From positions 1 to 56,808 of IMG/VR virus record IMGVR_UViG_3300020202_000006: 56,808 nucleotides of DNA. One strand, 5' to 3'. Made by a program: the position numbers and the translations under genes. The stretch comes from a virus. Positions 1-7,308 of this stretch are shown here, in pieces (position 1 is the first letter of the stretch; each line of letters begins with the position of its first letter). The notes below the pieces were generated by a model, which worked only from the letters and a program-made list of their open reading frames with translations, ran no database searches and was not told the origin of the DNA.

Positions 1-127
1 CCGACCGCGAGTGCCGCGGCGCCTGGTACGGGGTGGGGTGGCCCAGGTCGGTGGCGAGCTTGGCGTCCGCGGCGGGGTTGCCGCCGGTCAGCACCTCGCC
101 GTTGGGGACGGGCTTGTCGGCGGGCTC
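1..127 (-). repeat. 148-bp repeat, wrapped copy
   Basis: Bases 1-127 plus 56682-56702 (through the circular join) match 56137-56284 without a difference that I can see. The repeat encodes the identical C-terminal tail of two adjacent leftward genes. The final 106 bases of the window are the same DNA again, which is the circularisation overlap. Confidence 0.9.
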
Positions 128-535
128 GGGCAGCCGAAGCCGCGCCCGCTCGTCGGCAGAGAGGCCGAACCGCAGCGCGTCGTCCAGCGACGAGGCGACG
201 AGCATCTGGTTGCCAGCTTGGCAATCCCAGCCCGTGTAGTCGCACCCGCCGGAGGCGACGAGGTAACGACCATCCTTGAGGCGGAAGAGGCCGAGCCAAT
301 CGGCCACGTCATTCTCGCCATTGACGGCGGCGATGATCTCTGCCACATCCGCACGATTGGCGGGCGTCGTGTCCACGGGCGATCCCGGGGGGACCGCCTC
401 GGTGTCCTTGCTCACGTTGCCAGAGTTCGCGTCGGCGAAGACCTCGGCCCAGTTCCAGTCCGCCAGCAGCTCCGCCAGCGTGATCTCTACGGCCGGTCCC
501 GCCTCACCCCGCCCTGCTGCCTCTGTGCCGCTCAT
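1..535 (-). CDS. Phage hypothetical protein, 5' part of a gene crossing position 1
   Basis: The gene reads leftward from an ATG at 533-535 and is still open at base 1. If the 106-bp end overlap is closed, it continues at 56702 and stops at 56662, giving 191 residues. The N-terminus is MSGT followed by AGRGEAG. The core has a Cys motif (GCDYTGWDC) typical of a widespread small phage protein of unknown function. The last 50 or so residues are encoded by a 148-bp repeat shared perfectly with the gene at 56117-56665. Its start overlaps the integrase 3' end by 32 nt, and its stop overlaps the next gene's GTG by 4 nt (GTGA), so it is translationally coupled in the leftward early operon. Function unknown. 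Confidence 0.8.
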   Translation of the reverse strand, partial: MSGTEAAGRGEAGPAVEITLAELLADWNWAEVFADANSGNVSKDTEAVPPGSPVDTTPANRADVAEIIAAVNGENDVADWLGLFRLKDGRYLVASGGCDYTGWDCQAGNQMLVASSLDDALRFGLSADERARLRLPEPADKPVPNGEVLTGGNPAADAKLATDLGHPTPYQAPRHSRS

Positions 536-2207
536 CGCCACCTGCTCCCCTGAGCAGGCGGGCGACGGACTCAAGCAGGTCGGCCAGGGCGCCCAGATCG
601 GGCGCCCCTACGGGAGTGGAAGTGGGCGTTATCGCGCCGATACTCGCGTGGCCAACCAGCCGGCCGAAGCCCGCCAGCGCAGATACCTGCGAATCCACAG
701 ATGCCGCCGCCCGCCCGATGACGGCAGTTGCGACTCCGGGGCAGAGCCCACGGGCAGCGGCATGAGGGGATTCTGGTTCAAAACGGCCATCTCGGGTGAT
801 TTCCGAAGTCGCACCCGGAGTATCGGCGATCCCATCCCGGCTGTCAACAGTATTTTGGACGTTTTTCCGAAAATCCTTCTCATCCCCAGAATCGGGGGGA
901 GTGTTTGGGACAGGAGTATCGGGCCCAGCGCTATCGCCGGGCCACAACCGTGGCAACTTAAGCAGCGCCTCCCACTGGTCCGTGAGCGTCGGCTTGTAGT
1001 ACCGGTGCTCCGGCCGCCCCCGGTGCCGCATCAGGAAGTCCACCATCTTCTCGGCGACGCCCTGGCGCGTCAGCTCGGTGGACAGGAACTTGCGGGCCGA
1101 GTGCGGCGTGTACGGCAGGCCCTGGCGGTCCCGCAGTTCGATCCCCGCCCGCTCCCGGTCGGCGGCGAAGATGTTGCGCGGGGGAACGCCGGGGAAGACG
1201 CGGTCGCCGGGCTGGGGCTTGAGGAGGTCGTGCCGCTCCCGCAGCTTCGCCGCCAGCTCCGGGGCCAGCGCGACCACGACGCGACGCTTGTTCTTGTGCA
1301 TCGTCGGACGCCACACCAGATGCGGCACCCGGTCCTCCTCGTACCGGCTCGCCGGGTCCACGTCCAGGTGCAGGTCGGACCAGAGCCAGCGCGTCGGCTC
1401 CTCGGCCCGGCACCCGGCGGCGTAGAGGCAGAGGTAGTACAGGGCGGTGGGGGCCTTGCGGCGCCCGTCCACCCGCTCGATGAGCGCCGCGGCGGAGAGG
1501 TGGGCGCGGGCCTCCTGGAGCGTCGCGGCCCGGCTCCCTTCCCCGTGCTCGCCCGACGACTTCTCCGCCTCGGCCAGCGGGTCCGCCGCCAGCACCCGCG
1601 CCCGGCACAGGTGCCGCGTGAAGCTCCGCAGGCAGACGAGGTAGGAGTTGTAGGTGGCGGGCGTCCAGCGTGGGTGCTGGCTCAGCCACGCCACCAGGCC
1701 CGAGTAGGTGAGCTGGTCCGGCCGCGCCCACCCCGTCTCGCGGATGACGCGGGCGATCAGGCGCCGGTACATCTCGATGGTGTTGAAGGTGCGGCCCTTG
1801 GCCGAGAGCGCGGTCAGCCACTCCTCGGCCAGGGCGACGAGGGGGTTCGCCGGCGCGTCGATGCGGCCGGCGACGGACTCGGTCTGTGGTCGCTCCCCCT
1901 CCGTGGGCAGCGGGCGTGCGGGCAGCCCCATCCCTTCCTCCTGGCGGAACTCTCTCGGGGCACCAGGTGCTTCATCATGCCCACTATCGGCCGCGTGGGC
2001 AAGCAGGCCGGCGATATTTTCGCGCCGGTAGCTCCGGGCGAAGGCGACCAGCTCCCGGATAACGTCGCGGTACAGCGCCTCGTGGGCGGGGTCGGCCGCG
2101 GCCTCGACGAACGCCCGGTCGATGGCATCGCTCACCCCCGGCGGGAGGGGGTTGGAACGTTCGTGGGGCGGCTCCCCTTCCCCGACCAGTTTCAGGTCGG
2201 TCAACAC
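504..2207 (-). CDS. int: Tyrosine recombinase / integrase
   Basis: This 567-residue protein has the catalytic layout of a tyrosine site-specific recombinase. I see Arg at about 267 (GCRAEE), Lys in MHKNKR at about 305, His-x-x-Arg at 369-372 (HSAR), His at 395 (MRHRG) and the nucleophile Tyr at 403 or 404 (HRYYKP). An N-terminal SAM-like core-binding region spans about 120-205. The last 150 residues are low-complexity and not needed for the fold. The GTG start at 2205-2207 is preceded by a weak GGGGGTGA. The role is presumably integration and excision of the phage genome. With the circle closed, this gene sits at the head of the leftward early operon, divergent from two HTH regulators and next to a tRNA cluster, a common integration target. 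Confidence 0.93.
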   Translation of the reverse strand: MLTDLKLVGEGEPPHERSNPLPPGVSDAIDRAFVEAAADPAHEALYRDVIRELVAFARSYRRENIAGLLAHAADSGHDEAPGAPREFRQEEGMGLPARPLPTEGERPQTESVAGRIDAPANPLVALAEEWLTALSAKGRTFNTIEMYRRLIARVIRETGWARPDQLTYSGLVAWLSQHPRWTPATYNSYLVCLRSFTRHLCRARVLAADPLAEAEKSSGEHGEGSRAATLQEARAHLSAAALIERVDGRRKAPTALYYLCLYAAGCRAEEPTRWLWSDLHLDVDPASRYEEDRVPHLVWRPTMHKNKRRVVVALAPELAAKLRERHDLLKPQPGDRVFPGVPPRNIFAADRERAGIELRDRQGLPYTPHSARKFLSTELTRQGVAEKMVDFLMRHRGRPEHRYYKPTLTDQWEALLKLPRLWPGDSAGPDTPVPNTPPDSGDEKDFRKNVQNTVDSRDGIADTPGATSEITRDGRFEPESPHAAARGLCPGVATAVIGRAAASVDSQVSALAGFGRLVGHASIGAITPTSTPVGAPDLGALADLLESVARLLRGAGGDERHRGSRAG

Positions 2208-2365
2208 TCACCCCCGTGGGGTCCAGGGCACGCAATCCACTTATACCGCGGATAGTCCCGAAGGTTCCCGGGCTGTAAAGATTCCTTCCCGCGGCGATGG
2301 GAATATCCGCACCGGGGTATCGACTCCTAGCGCCGCGCGAGCGCGGGGCCGGGGACACTGGGCGC
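2208..2365. promoter_or_regulatory. Divergent control region between int and the HTH genes
   Basis: This 158-bp gap separates the leftward integrase from the rightward HTH genes, so promoters for both directions should lie here. It is richer in A+T around 2240-2300. A TATAAG-like box reads leftward at about 2240-2246, but I could not pair it with a good -35 element. This is inference from position rather than from a clear consensus. Confidence 0.45.
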
Positions 2366-2584
2366 ATGGCCCGCCGCCGGCGCCGCTTGCGCCCGAGCAT
2401 CATCGAGGTGGTCAAGCGCGAGATGCGGTTGCAGGGCGTCACCCAGGGGGACATCGCGCGGCACTGCGTCGTCGCCACGTCGCAGCTCTCGCCGTGGCTG
2501 CGGGGCAAGCGGGGCCTGCGGCAGGAGACCATCGAGAGCGTGCTGGCCTACCTGGGCATCAGGCTGATGGGGCCGGGGGAGTAG
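2366..2584 (+). CDS. Small HTH (XRE-type) DNA-binding protein
   Basis: The 72-residue protein starts with an Arg-rich arm (MARRRRRLRP). It then has a helix-turn-helix resembling lambda Cro/CI-type regulators: VTQGDIARHC, VATSQLSPWL and LRQETIESVLAYLG. I chose the ATG at 2366 over an upstream in-frame ATG at 2297 because the conserved part begins here; the ribosome site is weak. It is the first rightward gene opposite the integrase, so a role in the lysis-lysogeny decision or in control of excision is plausible, but this is inference. Confidence 0.65.
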   Translation: MARRRRRLRPSIIEVVKREMRLQGVTQGDIARHCVVATSQLSPWLRGKRGLRQETIESVLAYLGIRLMGPGE

Positions 2585-2592
2585 AATCGTGC

Positions 2593-2904
2593 ATGGACGA
2601 GCATGAACGTGTGCCGACAAAGGGGCCGCGCGCACTGGAACGGCGACTGGGCAACCGCGCAAGACTCCGCGAGGAGGTGTCGGAGGGATTGCGCGACCTG
2701 ATGCGGAAGCGTCGGATCGGCAAGGCCGCCCTCGCTCGCCGCGCCGGATGTTCTGAGGAGACCGTCGAGCGCGTGCTTGAGGGCTCGTACAGCTTCACGA
2801 TCGAGACGCTTGCCGACCTCTCCATCGCGCTCGGTCGCGGTGTCCACGTCGTCTTCGGTGCCGACGCCGAAGAGATGCGCCTGCCGCATGACGAGGCCGA
2901 CTAA
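2593..2904 (+). CDS. HTH domain protein, antitoxin- or regulator-like
   Basis: The 103-residue protein carries a helix-turn-helix around residues 42-75 (KAALARRAGCSEETVERVL, then FTIETLADLSIALG). This resembles XRE-family antitoxins and regulators. The ATG at 2593 lies 8 nt after the preceding stop, so the two HTH genes form a pair. No toxin gene accompanies it. A hairpin at 2908-2934 follows directly and probably ends the transcript. Confidence 0.7.
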   Translation: MDEHERVPTKGPRALERRLGNRARLREEVSEGLRDLMRKRRIGKAALARRAGCSEETVERVLEGSYSFTIETLADLSIALGRGVHVVFGADAEEMRLPHDEAD

Positions 2905-2907
2905 CGA

Positions 2908-2934
2908 CAACGCCCGCCGGTGAGGCGGGCGTTG
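2908..2934. terminator. Perfect 11-bp hairpin after the HTH pair
   Basis: Arms CAACGCCCGCC and GGCGGGCGTTG pair perfectly around a GGTGA loop. The hairpin lies between the rightward HTH genes and the leftward tRNA cluster and so could act in both directions. No run of T follows on either strand, so intrinsic termination is likely but not certain. Confidence 0.6.
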
Positions 2935-2953
2935 CCCGATCGCCGCTATATTC

Positions 2954-3020
2954 CGCCCGGGTCGGACTCGAACCGACGACCGCCCGCTCTGGGGACGCTC
3001 CACCACTGAGCTACCGGACG
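2954..3020 (-). tRNA. tRNA-like gene with shortened anticodon arm, probably defective
   Basis: On the minus strand a 7-bp acceptor stem (CGTCCGG with CCGGGCG, one G-U), a four-pair D stem (GCTC/GAGC) and a perfect T arm (GTCGG, TTCGAGT, CCGAC) are all present. Only 19 nt separate the D and T arms, where 22-23 are normal. The best anticodon stem (CGTCC/GGGCG) borrows a D-stem base and leaves the loop CCAGAGC, which lacks U33 and would place AGA in the anticodon. The total is 67 nt with no encoded CCA. It is either a decaying tRNA or an unusual one. Confidence 0.6.
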
Positions 3021-3088
3021 AGTCGGCGACGGCGGGTTGCGCACCCCGCGCCACCACTCTACGCCGCGCGATACGCTGGCGCCGTGGT

Positions 3089-3124
3089 CTATCAGAACTC
3101 TATCAATCGCGTTGATACTGATAG
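3089..3124. promoter_or_regulatory. Dyad cluster of CTATCA half-sites (operator or attP core)
   Basis: Four related half-sites lie in 36 bp: CTATCAG (3089-3095), CTATCAA (3100-3106), its inverse TTGATA (3112-3117) and CTGATAG (3118-3124). The inner pair is symmetric about TCGCG. The stretch is distinctly A+T-rich for this genome and lies between tRNA-like genes, close to the integrase and HTH genes. Such a cluster suits a repressor operator or integrase binding at attP. No protein can be assigned from sequence alone. Confidence 0.5.
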
Positions 3125-3172
3125 ACTCGCGCCATGCCCTCCCTCCGCGACCGGCGCCTCGCCGCGCAAGGG

Positions 3173-3193
3173 GTTCTGGCTCTTCACCAGAAC
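3173..3193. other. 7-bp inverted repeat upstream of tRNA-Arg 3' end
   Basis: GTTCTGG and CCAGAAC are perfect inverted arms with a 7-nt loop, just downstream (in minus-strand transcription) of the tRNA-Arg 3' end at 3201. It may be a processing or termination hairpin for the tRNA transcript. No T run is visible. Confidence 0.4.
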
Positions 3194-3200
3194 TCAAAGC

Positions 3201-3272
3201 CCTCGGGGCGGGACTCGAACCCGCGGCATCCCCGTTAGGACCGGGGCGCTCTGTCCGCTGAGCTACCCGAGA
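3201..3272 (-). tRNA. tRNA-Arg (anticodon CCT)
   Basis: This is a canonical 72-nt cloverleaf. The acceptor is TCTCGGG with CCCGAGG, the D arm GCTC...GAGC, the anticodon stem CCCCG/CGGGG with loop GTCCTAA (anticodon CCT), a 5-nt variable loop, and the T stem GCGGG/CCCGC with TTCGAGT. It reads AGG codons, which are rare in GC-rich genomes. CCA is not encoded. It ends 2 nt from the tRNA-Trp gene, so the two are probably processed from one transcript. Confidence 0.92.
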
Positions 3273-3274
3273 AC

Positions 3275-3344
3275 TGACGGGGCAGGGTTTGAACCTGCAT
3301 CACCCGGATTTGGAATCCGGGGCATTGCCTTATGCTACCCGCCA
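3275..3344 (-). tRNA. tRNA-Trp (anticodon CCA)
   Basis: This is a canonical 70-nt cloverleaf. The acceptor is TGGCGGG with CCCGTCA (one G-U), the D arm GCAT...ATGC, the anticodon stem CCGGA/TCCGG with loop TTCCAAA (anticodon CCA), and the T stem GCAGG/CCTGC with TTCAAAC. CCA at the 3' end is not encoded. It lies directly upstream of tRNA-Arg in minus-strand transcription. Confidence 0.92.
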
Positions 3345-3450
3345 GAGAAGGGTCCTTGTCCGCGCTCGGGCGCGGAGTCAGACCCACCCAACTCTACACC
3401 CCCAACCCATCGCACTCAAGTCCAGGCGGCTACACTCCCTGTAGAAGACC

Positions 3451-3523
3451 GCACGGCGCGGGCCTGGAGCCTGCCTGCCGGTGGTCAGCGTCCCCCCACA
3501 GCCCGTCACGCACATAGCCGCGC
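3451..3523 (-). tRNA. Degenerate tRNA-like sequence (Ser-GCT-like)
   Basis: A 73-nt frame on the minus strand gives a fully paired acceptor (GCGCGGC with GCCGTGC, one G-U), a T stem with four of five pairs (GCAGG/CCCGC) and an anticodon stem with four of five pairs (GGGGG/CCACC). The loop ACGCTGA would carry anticodon GCT but lacks U33. The T loop is not TTC and no D stem forms. It is most likely a decayed tRNA at the 5' end of the cluster. Chance similarity is possible. Confidence 0.35.
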
Positions 3524-3568
3524 CGCCGCGGTCTTCTCTCGCGCGCGCCTAACGGCTCGTGCGGGTTT

Positions 3569-4000
3569 ATGCCATTCCCCACTCGCCCCCGCTGCACCCT
3601 CCTGGGCTTCTGCCTGGGCACCATGACCGGCTGCCTCTTCGGCTTCGCCTCGGTGAAGATGATCGGCTGCACCGCCGATCAGCGGACCGACCTCGCCGCC
3701 ATCCGCGGCGCCGCGGTCGAGACCGACGCCCAGGTCGCCGCCCTCCCGCAGACCCCCGAGAACCAGGCCCTGGCCCGCGACGTGGCGAAGGTCTCCGCGC
3801 CCGTCCAGCTGGTGCTCAACCCCGACGGCACGGTCAACGTCGCCGGCGCCGTGCAGGCCACCGCCCAGGCGCTCCCGGCCCAATACGCCCAGTACGGCAC
3901 GCTGGCCATCCTGCTCGCCCACATGGCCCAGAGCGCGTGGCAGTCCCGCCGCCGCACCACGCCCCCCTCCACGCCCGTCCCGCCGGGAACGCCCCAATGA
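3569..4000 (+). CDS. Putative phage lipoprotein / membrane protein
   Basis: The 143-residue protein has a hydrophobic N-terminal segment at about 9-33 ending in MIGC-T, which resembles a lipobox. This suggests signal peptidase II processing and attachment of the rest to a membrane. A second apolar stretch lies near 110-125 (YGTLAILLAHMA) before a Pro-rich tail. It overlaps the next gene by ATGA and precedes a small membrane coiled-coil protein, an arrangement seen for spanins. That role is inference. No clear ribosome site precedes the ATG, so the start could be the ATG at 3623. Confidence 0.6.
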   Translation: MPFPTRPRCTLLGFCLGTMTGCLFGFASVKMIGCTADQRTDLAAIRGAAVETDAQVAALPQTPENQALARDVAKVSAPVQLVLNPDGTVNVAGAVQATAQALPAQYAQYGTLAILLAHMAQSAWQSRRRTTPPSTPVPPGTPQ

Positions 4001-4305
4001 CCCCCGGCTGGCGCGAGGCCCCCTGCGTGACCTGCGGCGAGCCCACGCTCGTCATGGACGCGACGCGGCTCCTCGACGCCGCCTGCGGCAAGTGCGCCAT
4101 CGCCGAGGTCGATGCCGACCCCGCGAAGGTGTACAGCAAGCTGCGCCTCCTGCGGGCACACTCGCGCCGCGACTTTGCCCTGGATATGGCGTGGTACGAG
4201 GCCCGGTGGGGCGCGGCCTACTGCCCCGACTCACGCGACGGCGTCCCCGACGAGGTGAGCGCCATCCAGCAGAACGCCATCCGCCAGTTGGAGGACCCGG
4301 AGTGA
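3997..4305 (+). CDS. Small zinc-ribbon-like protein
   Basis: The 102-residue protein has a four-cysteine cluster near its N-terminus (CVTC about residues 10-13, and CGKC about 32-35) that could bind zinc, then a helical region. It starts at the ATGA overlap with the preceding stop and ends in a GTGA overlap with the next gene, so it is tightly coupled. Function unknown. Confidence 0.7.
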   Translation: MTPGWREAPCVTCGEPTLVMDATRLLDAACGKCAIAEVDADPAKVYSKLRLLRAHSRRDFALDMAWYEARWGAAYCPDSRDGVPDEVSAIQQNAIRQLEDPE

Positions 4306-4556
4306 CCGACATCTCGTCCCAGATCATGATCCCGCTCCTGGTCAGCGTGATCTCCTCGGCGATCATCGGCATCGCGGGCATCTTCGCCACCATCTACGTT
4401 GGCCAGCGCCTCTTCGCCCTGCGGCTGGACCGCGCCGAGCGCGACATCGAGGACAACAGGAACGAGATGGAGAAGCGGCTGGACACGGTCTCCACCGCGA
4501 TGGGCGAGGTGCGGGCCGACGTGGCGTGGATCCGCGGCAAGCTGGAGGGGAGGTAG
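4302..4556 (+). CDS. Small membrane protein with coiled-coil tail (holin/spanin candidate)
   Basis: The 84-residue protein starts at GTG in a GTGA overlap. Residues 8-34 form a strong transmembrane helix (IMIPLLVSVISSAIIGIAGI). The remainder is charged with heptad-like spacing (RLDRAERDIEDNRNEMEKRL). This topology suits a lysis accessory protein such as a holin or inner-membrane spanin. It lies between a lipoprotein-like gene and a fibre gene. The role is inferred from size and topology only. Confidence 0.65.
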   Translation: MTDISSQIMIPLLVSVISSAIIGIAGIFATIYVGQRLFALRLDRAERDIEDNRNEMEKRLDTVSTAMGEVRADVAWIRGKLEGR

Positions 4557-6737
4557 ATGAGCACCGTCCGGTCCCTTGAGCAGCGTCTGCGGCAGACCGG
4601 GGGCGTCGCCATCCTCCAGGACTGGGGCGACTCCACCTGCCAGCGCAACGGCTACGGCGTCGCCGGCGCCTTCGACGAGGCCCTGTCCCTCTTCATCTAC
4701 CGCCTGGGCGACTACGTGGGCGCCAACGAGACGTGGGCGGGCCTCACCGGCTCGCGCAACTACGTCCGGCGCCGCAACGGCACCCACTACGGACCCACCG
4801 CCACCACCGGCCTCCCCACCGCCTTCGCCGCCCTCGTCCCCCTCCCCAACAACGGCACCACCTCCGACGACTGGACCGGCCTGCGGGGCGCGTACATCCC
4901 CAAGGTCACCGTCGCCGCCGGCGGGTACGCCGCCACCGACACGTCCCTGGTCGTCAACGAGACCATCAGCGCCTGGCCCTCCACGGGGAACATCGCCGGC
5001 AGCAACTCCGACAACCGCAACTACTCCAGCTACAACGCGGGCACCAAGACGTTCACCCTCGCGGCCGGCGGCCTGGCCAGCAACTACAACCAGAACGACG
5101 TGCTGGGCCTGCGGTACTTCGCCGACTTCGGCATCCAGATCATGTGCGAGTCCGACCTGGCGATGAGCGGCGCCACGCTCGTGGGCTCCTGCTACTGGCT
5201 GGGCGTCAACGGCGCCGCCACCAACTACGACAACCTCCGCCTCGCCTGGTACAAGACGCTCGACCACACCGCCACCGGCGCCCTCACCGCCTTCTCCCCG
5301 GCCGTCGCGGGGACGGCCTTCAAGACGACCGACCCGGGCTACACCGACGGCGAGGTCCGCAGCACCGACCTGGAGCTGTCGGCGGCCCTGCGGCAGACGC
5401 CCAACATCAGCGTGGTCTTCAGCGTCGGCGCCATCGCCGCGTTCGTGGGTCCCGCCGCCATCCCCGGCTTCTCCGTCGTCAAGAAGGGCCCGCCCTACGG
5501 CTACATCCGCATGACGGGGCTGAACAAGGGCGGCCAGGGCCTGTGCGAGATGGCCGGGGCCATCGACTTCAAGACGGGCACGTTCAGCTACGCCACCGAA
5601 CTCCGCACCCACTACCGCTGCGCCATTAAGGCCGCCGTCAAGAGCCGCGGCTCGGGCACCCGCGTCCCCTTCGTCCCGCTCATCGTCTCGATGCACAACG
5701 ACACCGGCCGCTCCGTCGCGGGCATCCCGCTCACGGACCAGTCCTGGAGCATCGCGGCCACCACCACCACCACCAACGACGTGACCAGCGCCAGCACCGA
5801 GGTGCCGATCGCCGAGTGCTCGCAGTTCCTGGGCGCCTCGACCGCGCCGGGCCACGCGATCATCGACGACCTCTACCGCATCACCTACACCGGCGTCTCG
5901 GCCGCCAGCGGCGCGGGCAACCTCACGGGCGTGACCTGGGGCGTGCTGGGCTCGGACCCGCCCGCGGGCACCATCAGCAGCGGCGCCGGCATCAAGTGCG
6001 GCCACCGCCAGGACTCCGCCGCCGGCTACGCCGCCGACCTCATCCACGTCCTGCGGCGCCTCGCGGCCATTTACCAGCTCGCCGCCACCGACGAGAGCGC
6101 GACGTACAGCGAGGGGAGCGACTTCCGGCCGCTGATCCCCCGCGCCTGGCCGTGCTGGGACACGCCCGAGACCGACACCAGCGACCCCGACGGCAACCTC
6201 GCCAAGCGTGAGGGGACGTTCCAGCGGATGTGGGCCGAGGCCAAGAGCCGCGTCCGGGGCGTCTTCCCCAACGCCATCATGCTCGACCCCAGCGAGGTGA
6301 TGGACCTGGAGGAGATCGTCAAGGTCGGGTGGAACGACATGAGCGCCGCGCAGGCGACCACCGCCGCCATCAGCACCACCACCCAGAGCACCATCGGCGT
6401 GACCACGCTCCAGAGCCACGCGGACTACGGCGTGGGCGTCCTGGGCACGCAGGGCAGCCCCGAGATCGTGCGGTGGACGGCGCGCTCGGCGTCCTCGGGC
6501 GCCGGCAATATCACCTCCGTGTCCCGCGGGCAGTTCGGCACCACGGCCGCGACCCACGCGAGCGGGGTGCAGTTCTGCGAGATCGACCTCATCCACAACG
6601 GCGCGACGTGCTACCAGACGGGCGCGCTGCGGCTGGTGGTCGAGGACATGACGGGGGCGGCGTTCACCGACGGATCGGGCGTGCAGCAGTCGTACGGGCA
6701 GGGGCGGTTCGGCCGCGGACGCGGCGCGGGAGCGTGA
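4557..6737 (+). CDS. Putative tail fibre/spike with SGNH-hydrolase-like signature
   Basis: The 726-residue protein is rich in Thr, Ser, Ala, Gly and Asn with beta-repeat character, as in receptor-binding proteins. An N-terminal WGDST at residues 23-27 resembles block I of SGNH/GDSL esterases. A near-C-terminal D677-x-x-H680 followed by NGATCYQTGAL resembles block V. Between them lies a large insertion-rich region. If both motifs belong to one domain, the enzyme could de-O-acetylate surface glycans of the host. It begins immediately after the membrane-protein gene with no gap. The esterase assignment is by motif only and could be wrong. Confidence 0.55.
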   Translation: MSTVRSLEQRLRQTGGVAILQDWGDSTCQRNGYGVAGAFDEALSLFIYRLGDYVGANETWAGLTGSRNYVRRRNGTHYGPTATTGLPTAFAALVPLPNNGTTSDDWTGLRGAYIPKVTVAAGGYAATDTSLVVNETISAWPSTGNIAGSNSDNRNYSSYNAGTKTFTLAAGGLASNYNQNDVLGLRYFADFGIQIMCESDLAMSGATLVGSCYWLGVNGAATNYDNLRLAWYKTLDHTATGALTAFSPAVAGTAFKTTDPGYTDGEVRSTDLELSAALRQTPNISVVFSVGAIAAFVGPAAIPGFSVVKKGPPYGYIRMTGLNKGGQGLCEMAGAIDFKTGTFSYATELRTHYRCAIKAAVKSRGSGTRVPFVPLIVSMHNDTGRSVAGIPLTDQSWSIAATTTTTNDVTSASTEVPIAECSQFLGASTAPGHAIIDDLYRITYTGVSAASGAGNLTGVTWGVLGSDPPAGTISSGAGIKCGHRQDSAAGYAADLIHVLRRLAAIYQLAATDESATYSEGSDFRPLIPRAWPCWDTPETDTSDPDGNLAKREGTFQRMWAEAKSRVRGVFPNAIMLDPSEVMDLEEIVKVGWNDMSAAQATTAAISTTTQSTIGVTTLQSHADYGVGVLGTQGSPEIVRWTARSASSGAGNITSVSRGQFGTTAATHASGVQFCEIDLIHNGATCYQTGALRLVVEDMTGAAFTDGSGVQQSYGQGRFGRGRGAGA

Positions 6738-6742
6738 GCAGT

Positions 6743-6982
6743 ATGACCGACGAAGAACTCATCGACGAACTCGGCAAGCGGCACCCGCACGTGGTGGTGC
6801 TCATCCGGTACGACCGGGTCAGCGACGCCGAGCCGGCGCGGCTGATGCACCACCGCGGCAACGACCTGGACGCGACGGTGGGCCTGCTGCGGCTGGGCCT
6901 GCTGGGCGCGGAGCGCGAGGCGTCGGCCGAGGCCAAGGGCTACCTGCAAACCTGGGAGGCGGTCGGGAGCCTGCCGGTCTAG
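6743..6982 (+). CDS. Hypothetical protein
   Basis: This 79-residue acidic-helical protein begins MTDEELIDELGKRHP, 5 nt after the fibre gene stop. It has no transmembrane segment or recognisable motif. It is the last rightward gene before the leftward block and could be a fibre chaperone by position, which is a guess. Confidence 0.6.
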   Translation: MTDEELIDELGKRHPHVVVLIRYDRVSDAEPARLMHHRGNDLDATVGLLRLGLLGAEREASAEAKGYLQTWEAVGSLPV

Positions 6983-7110
6983 GATGGCGCCACGCCCGAG
7001 TTCCCAGGCACACCCGAGGCGTTTCGCGCCGGCACAACCGCCTTCGCCCGCGAGCTGATGTTGCGGTGGAGCGGGCGGGGCAACGCGGTAAGCGCGCAGG
7101 GAGAGCCGTA

Positions 7111-7308
7111 TCAGGTTGCCATGTTGGAGGCCATTCGGCCGACAATCCCGCTACGGGCCCGCTTGTTCTGCCGAATGCGTGCGGCCTCGATGCGCTTGGC
7201 TTCATCCTCCAGTGCCACGAGCCGCTCGGCAATCTGCTTACGGAGGTGCCGGAACTGCACGGATGACTGTGAGGACTTGCGGGTTGTCGATTTGGTATCC
7301 GGCAGCAC
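7111..7308 (-). CDS. Small basic coiled-coil protein
   Basis: The 65-residue protein starts at GTG (7306-7308) with a good ribosome site, GGGAG, 6 nt upstream. The body is a charged helix (RKQIAERLVALEDEAKRIEAAR). It overlaps the end of the upstream gene at 7238-7468 by 71 nt in another frame, so coupled translation is likely. Function unknown. Confidence 0.5.
   Translation of the reverse strand: MLPDTKSTTRKSSQSSVQFRHLRKQIAERLVALEDEAKRIEAARIRQNKRARSGIVGRMASNMAT

Noticed and set aside
4218-6596. A 792-codon leftward frame opposite the fibre gene
   Set aside because: It is Gly/Ala/Val/Arg-rich shadow sequence of the fibre gene in a GC-rich genome. The plus frame has protein-like composition and a coupled start.
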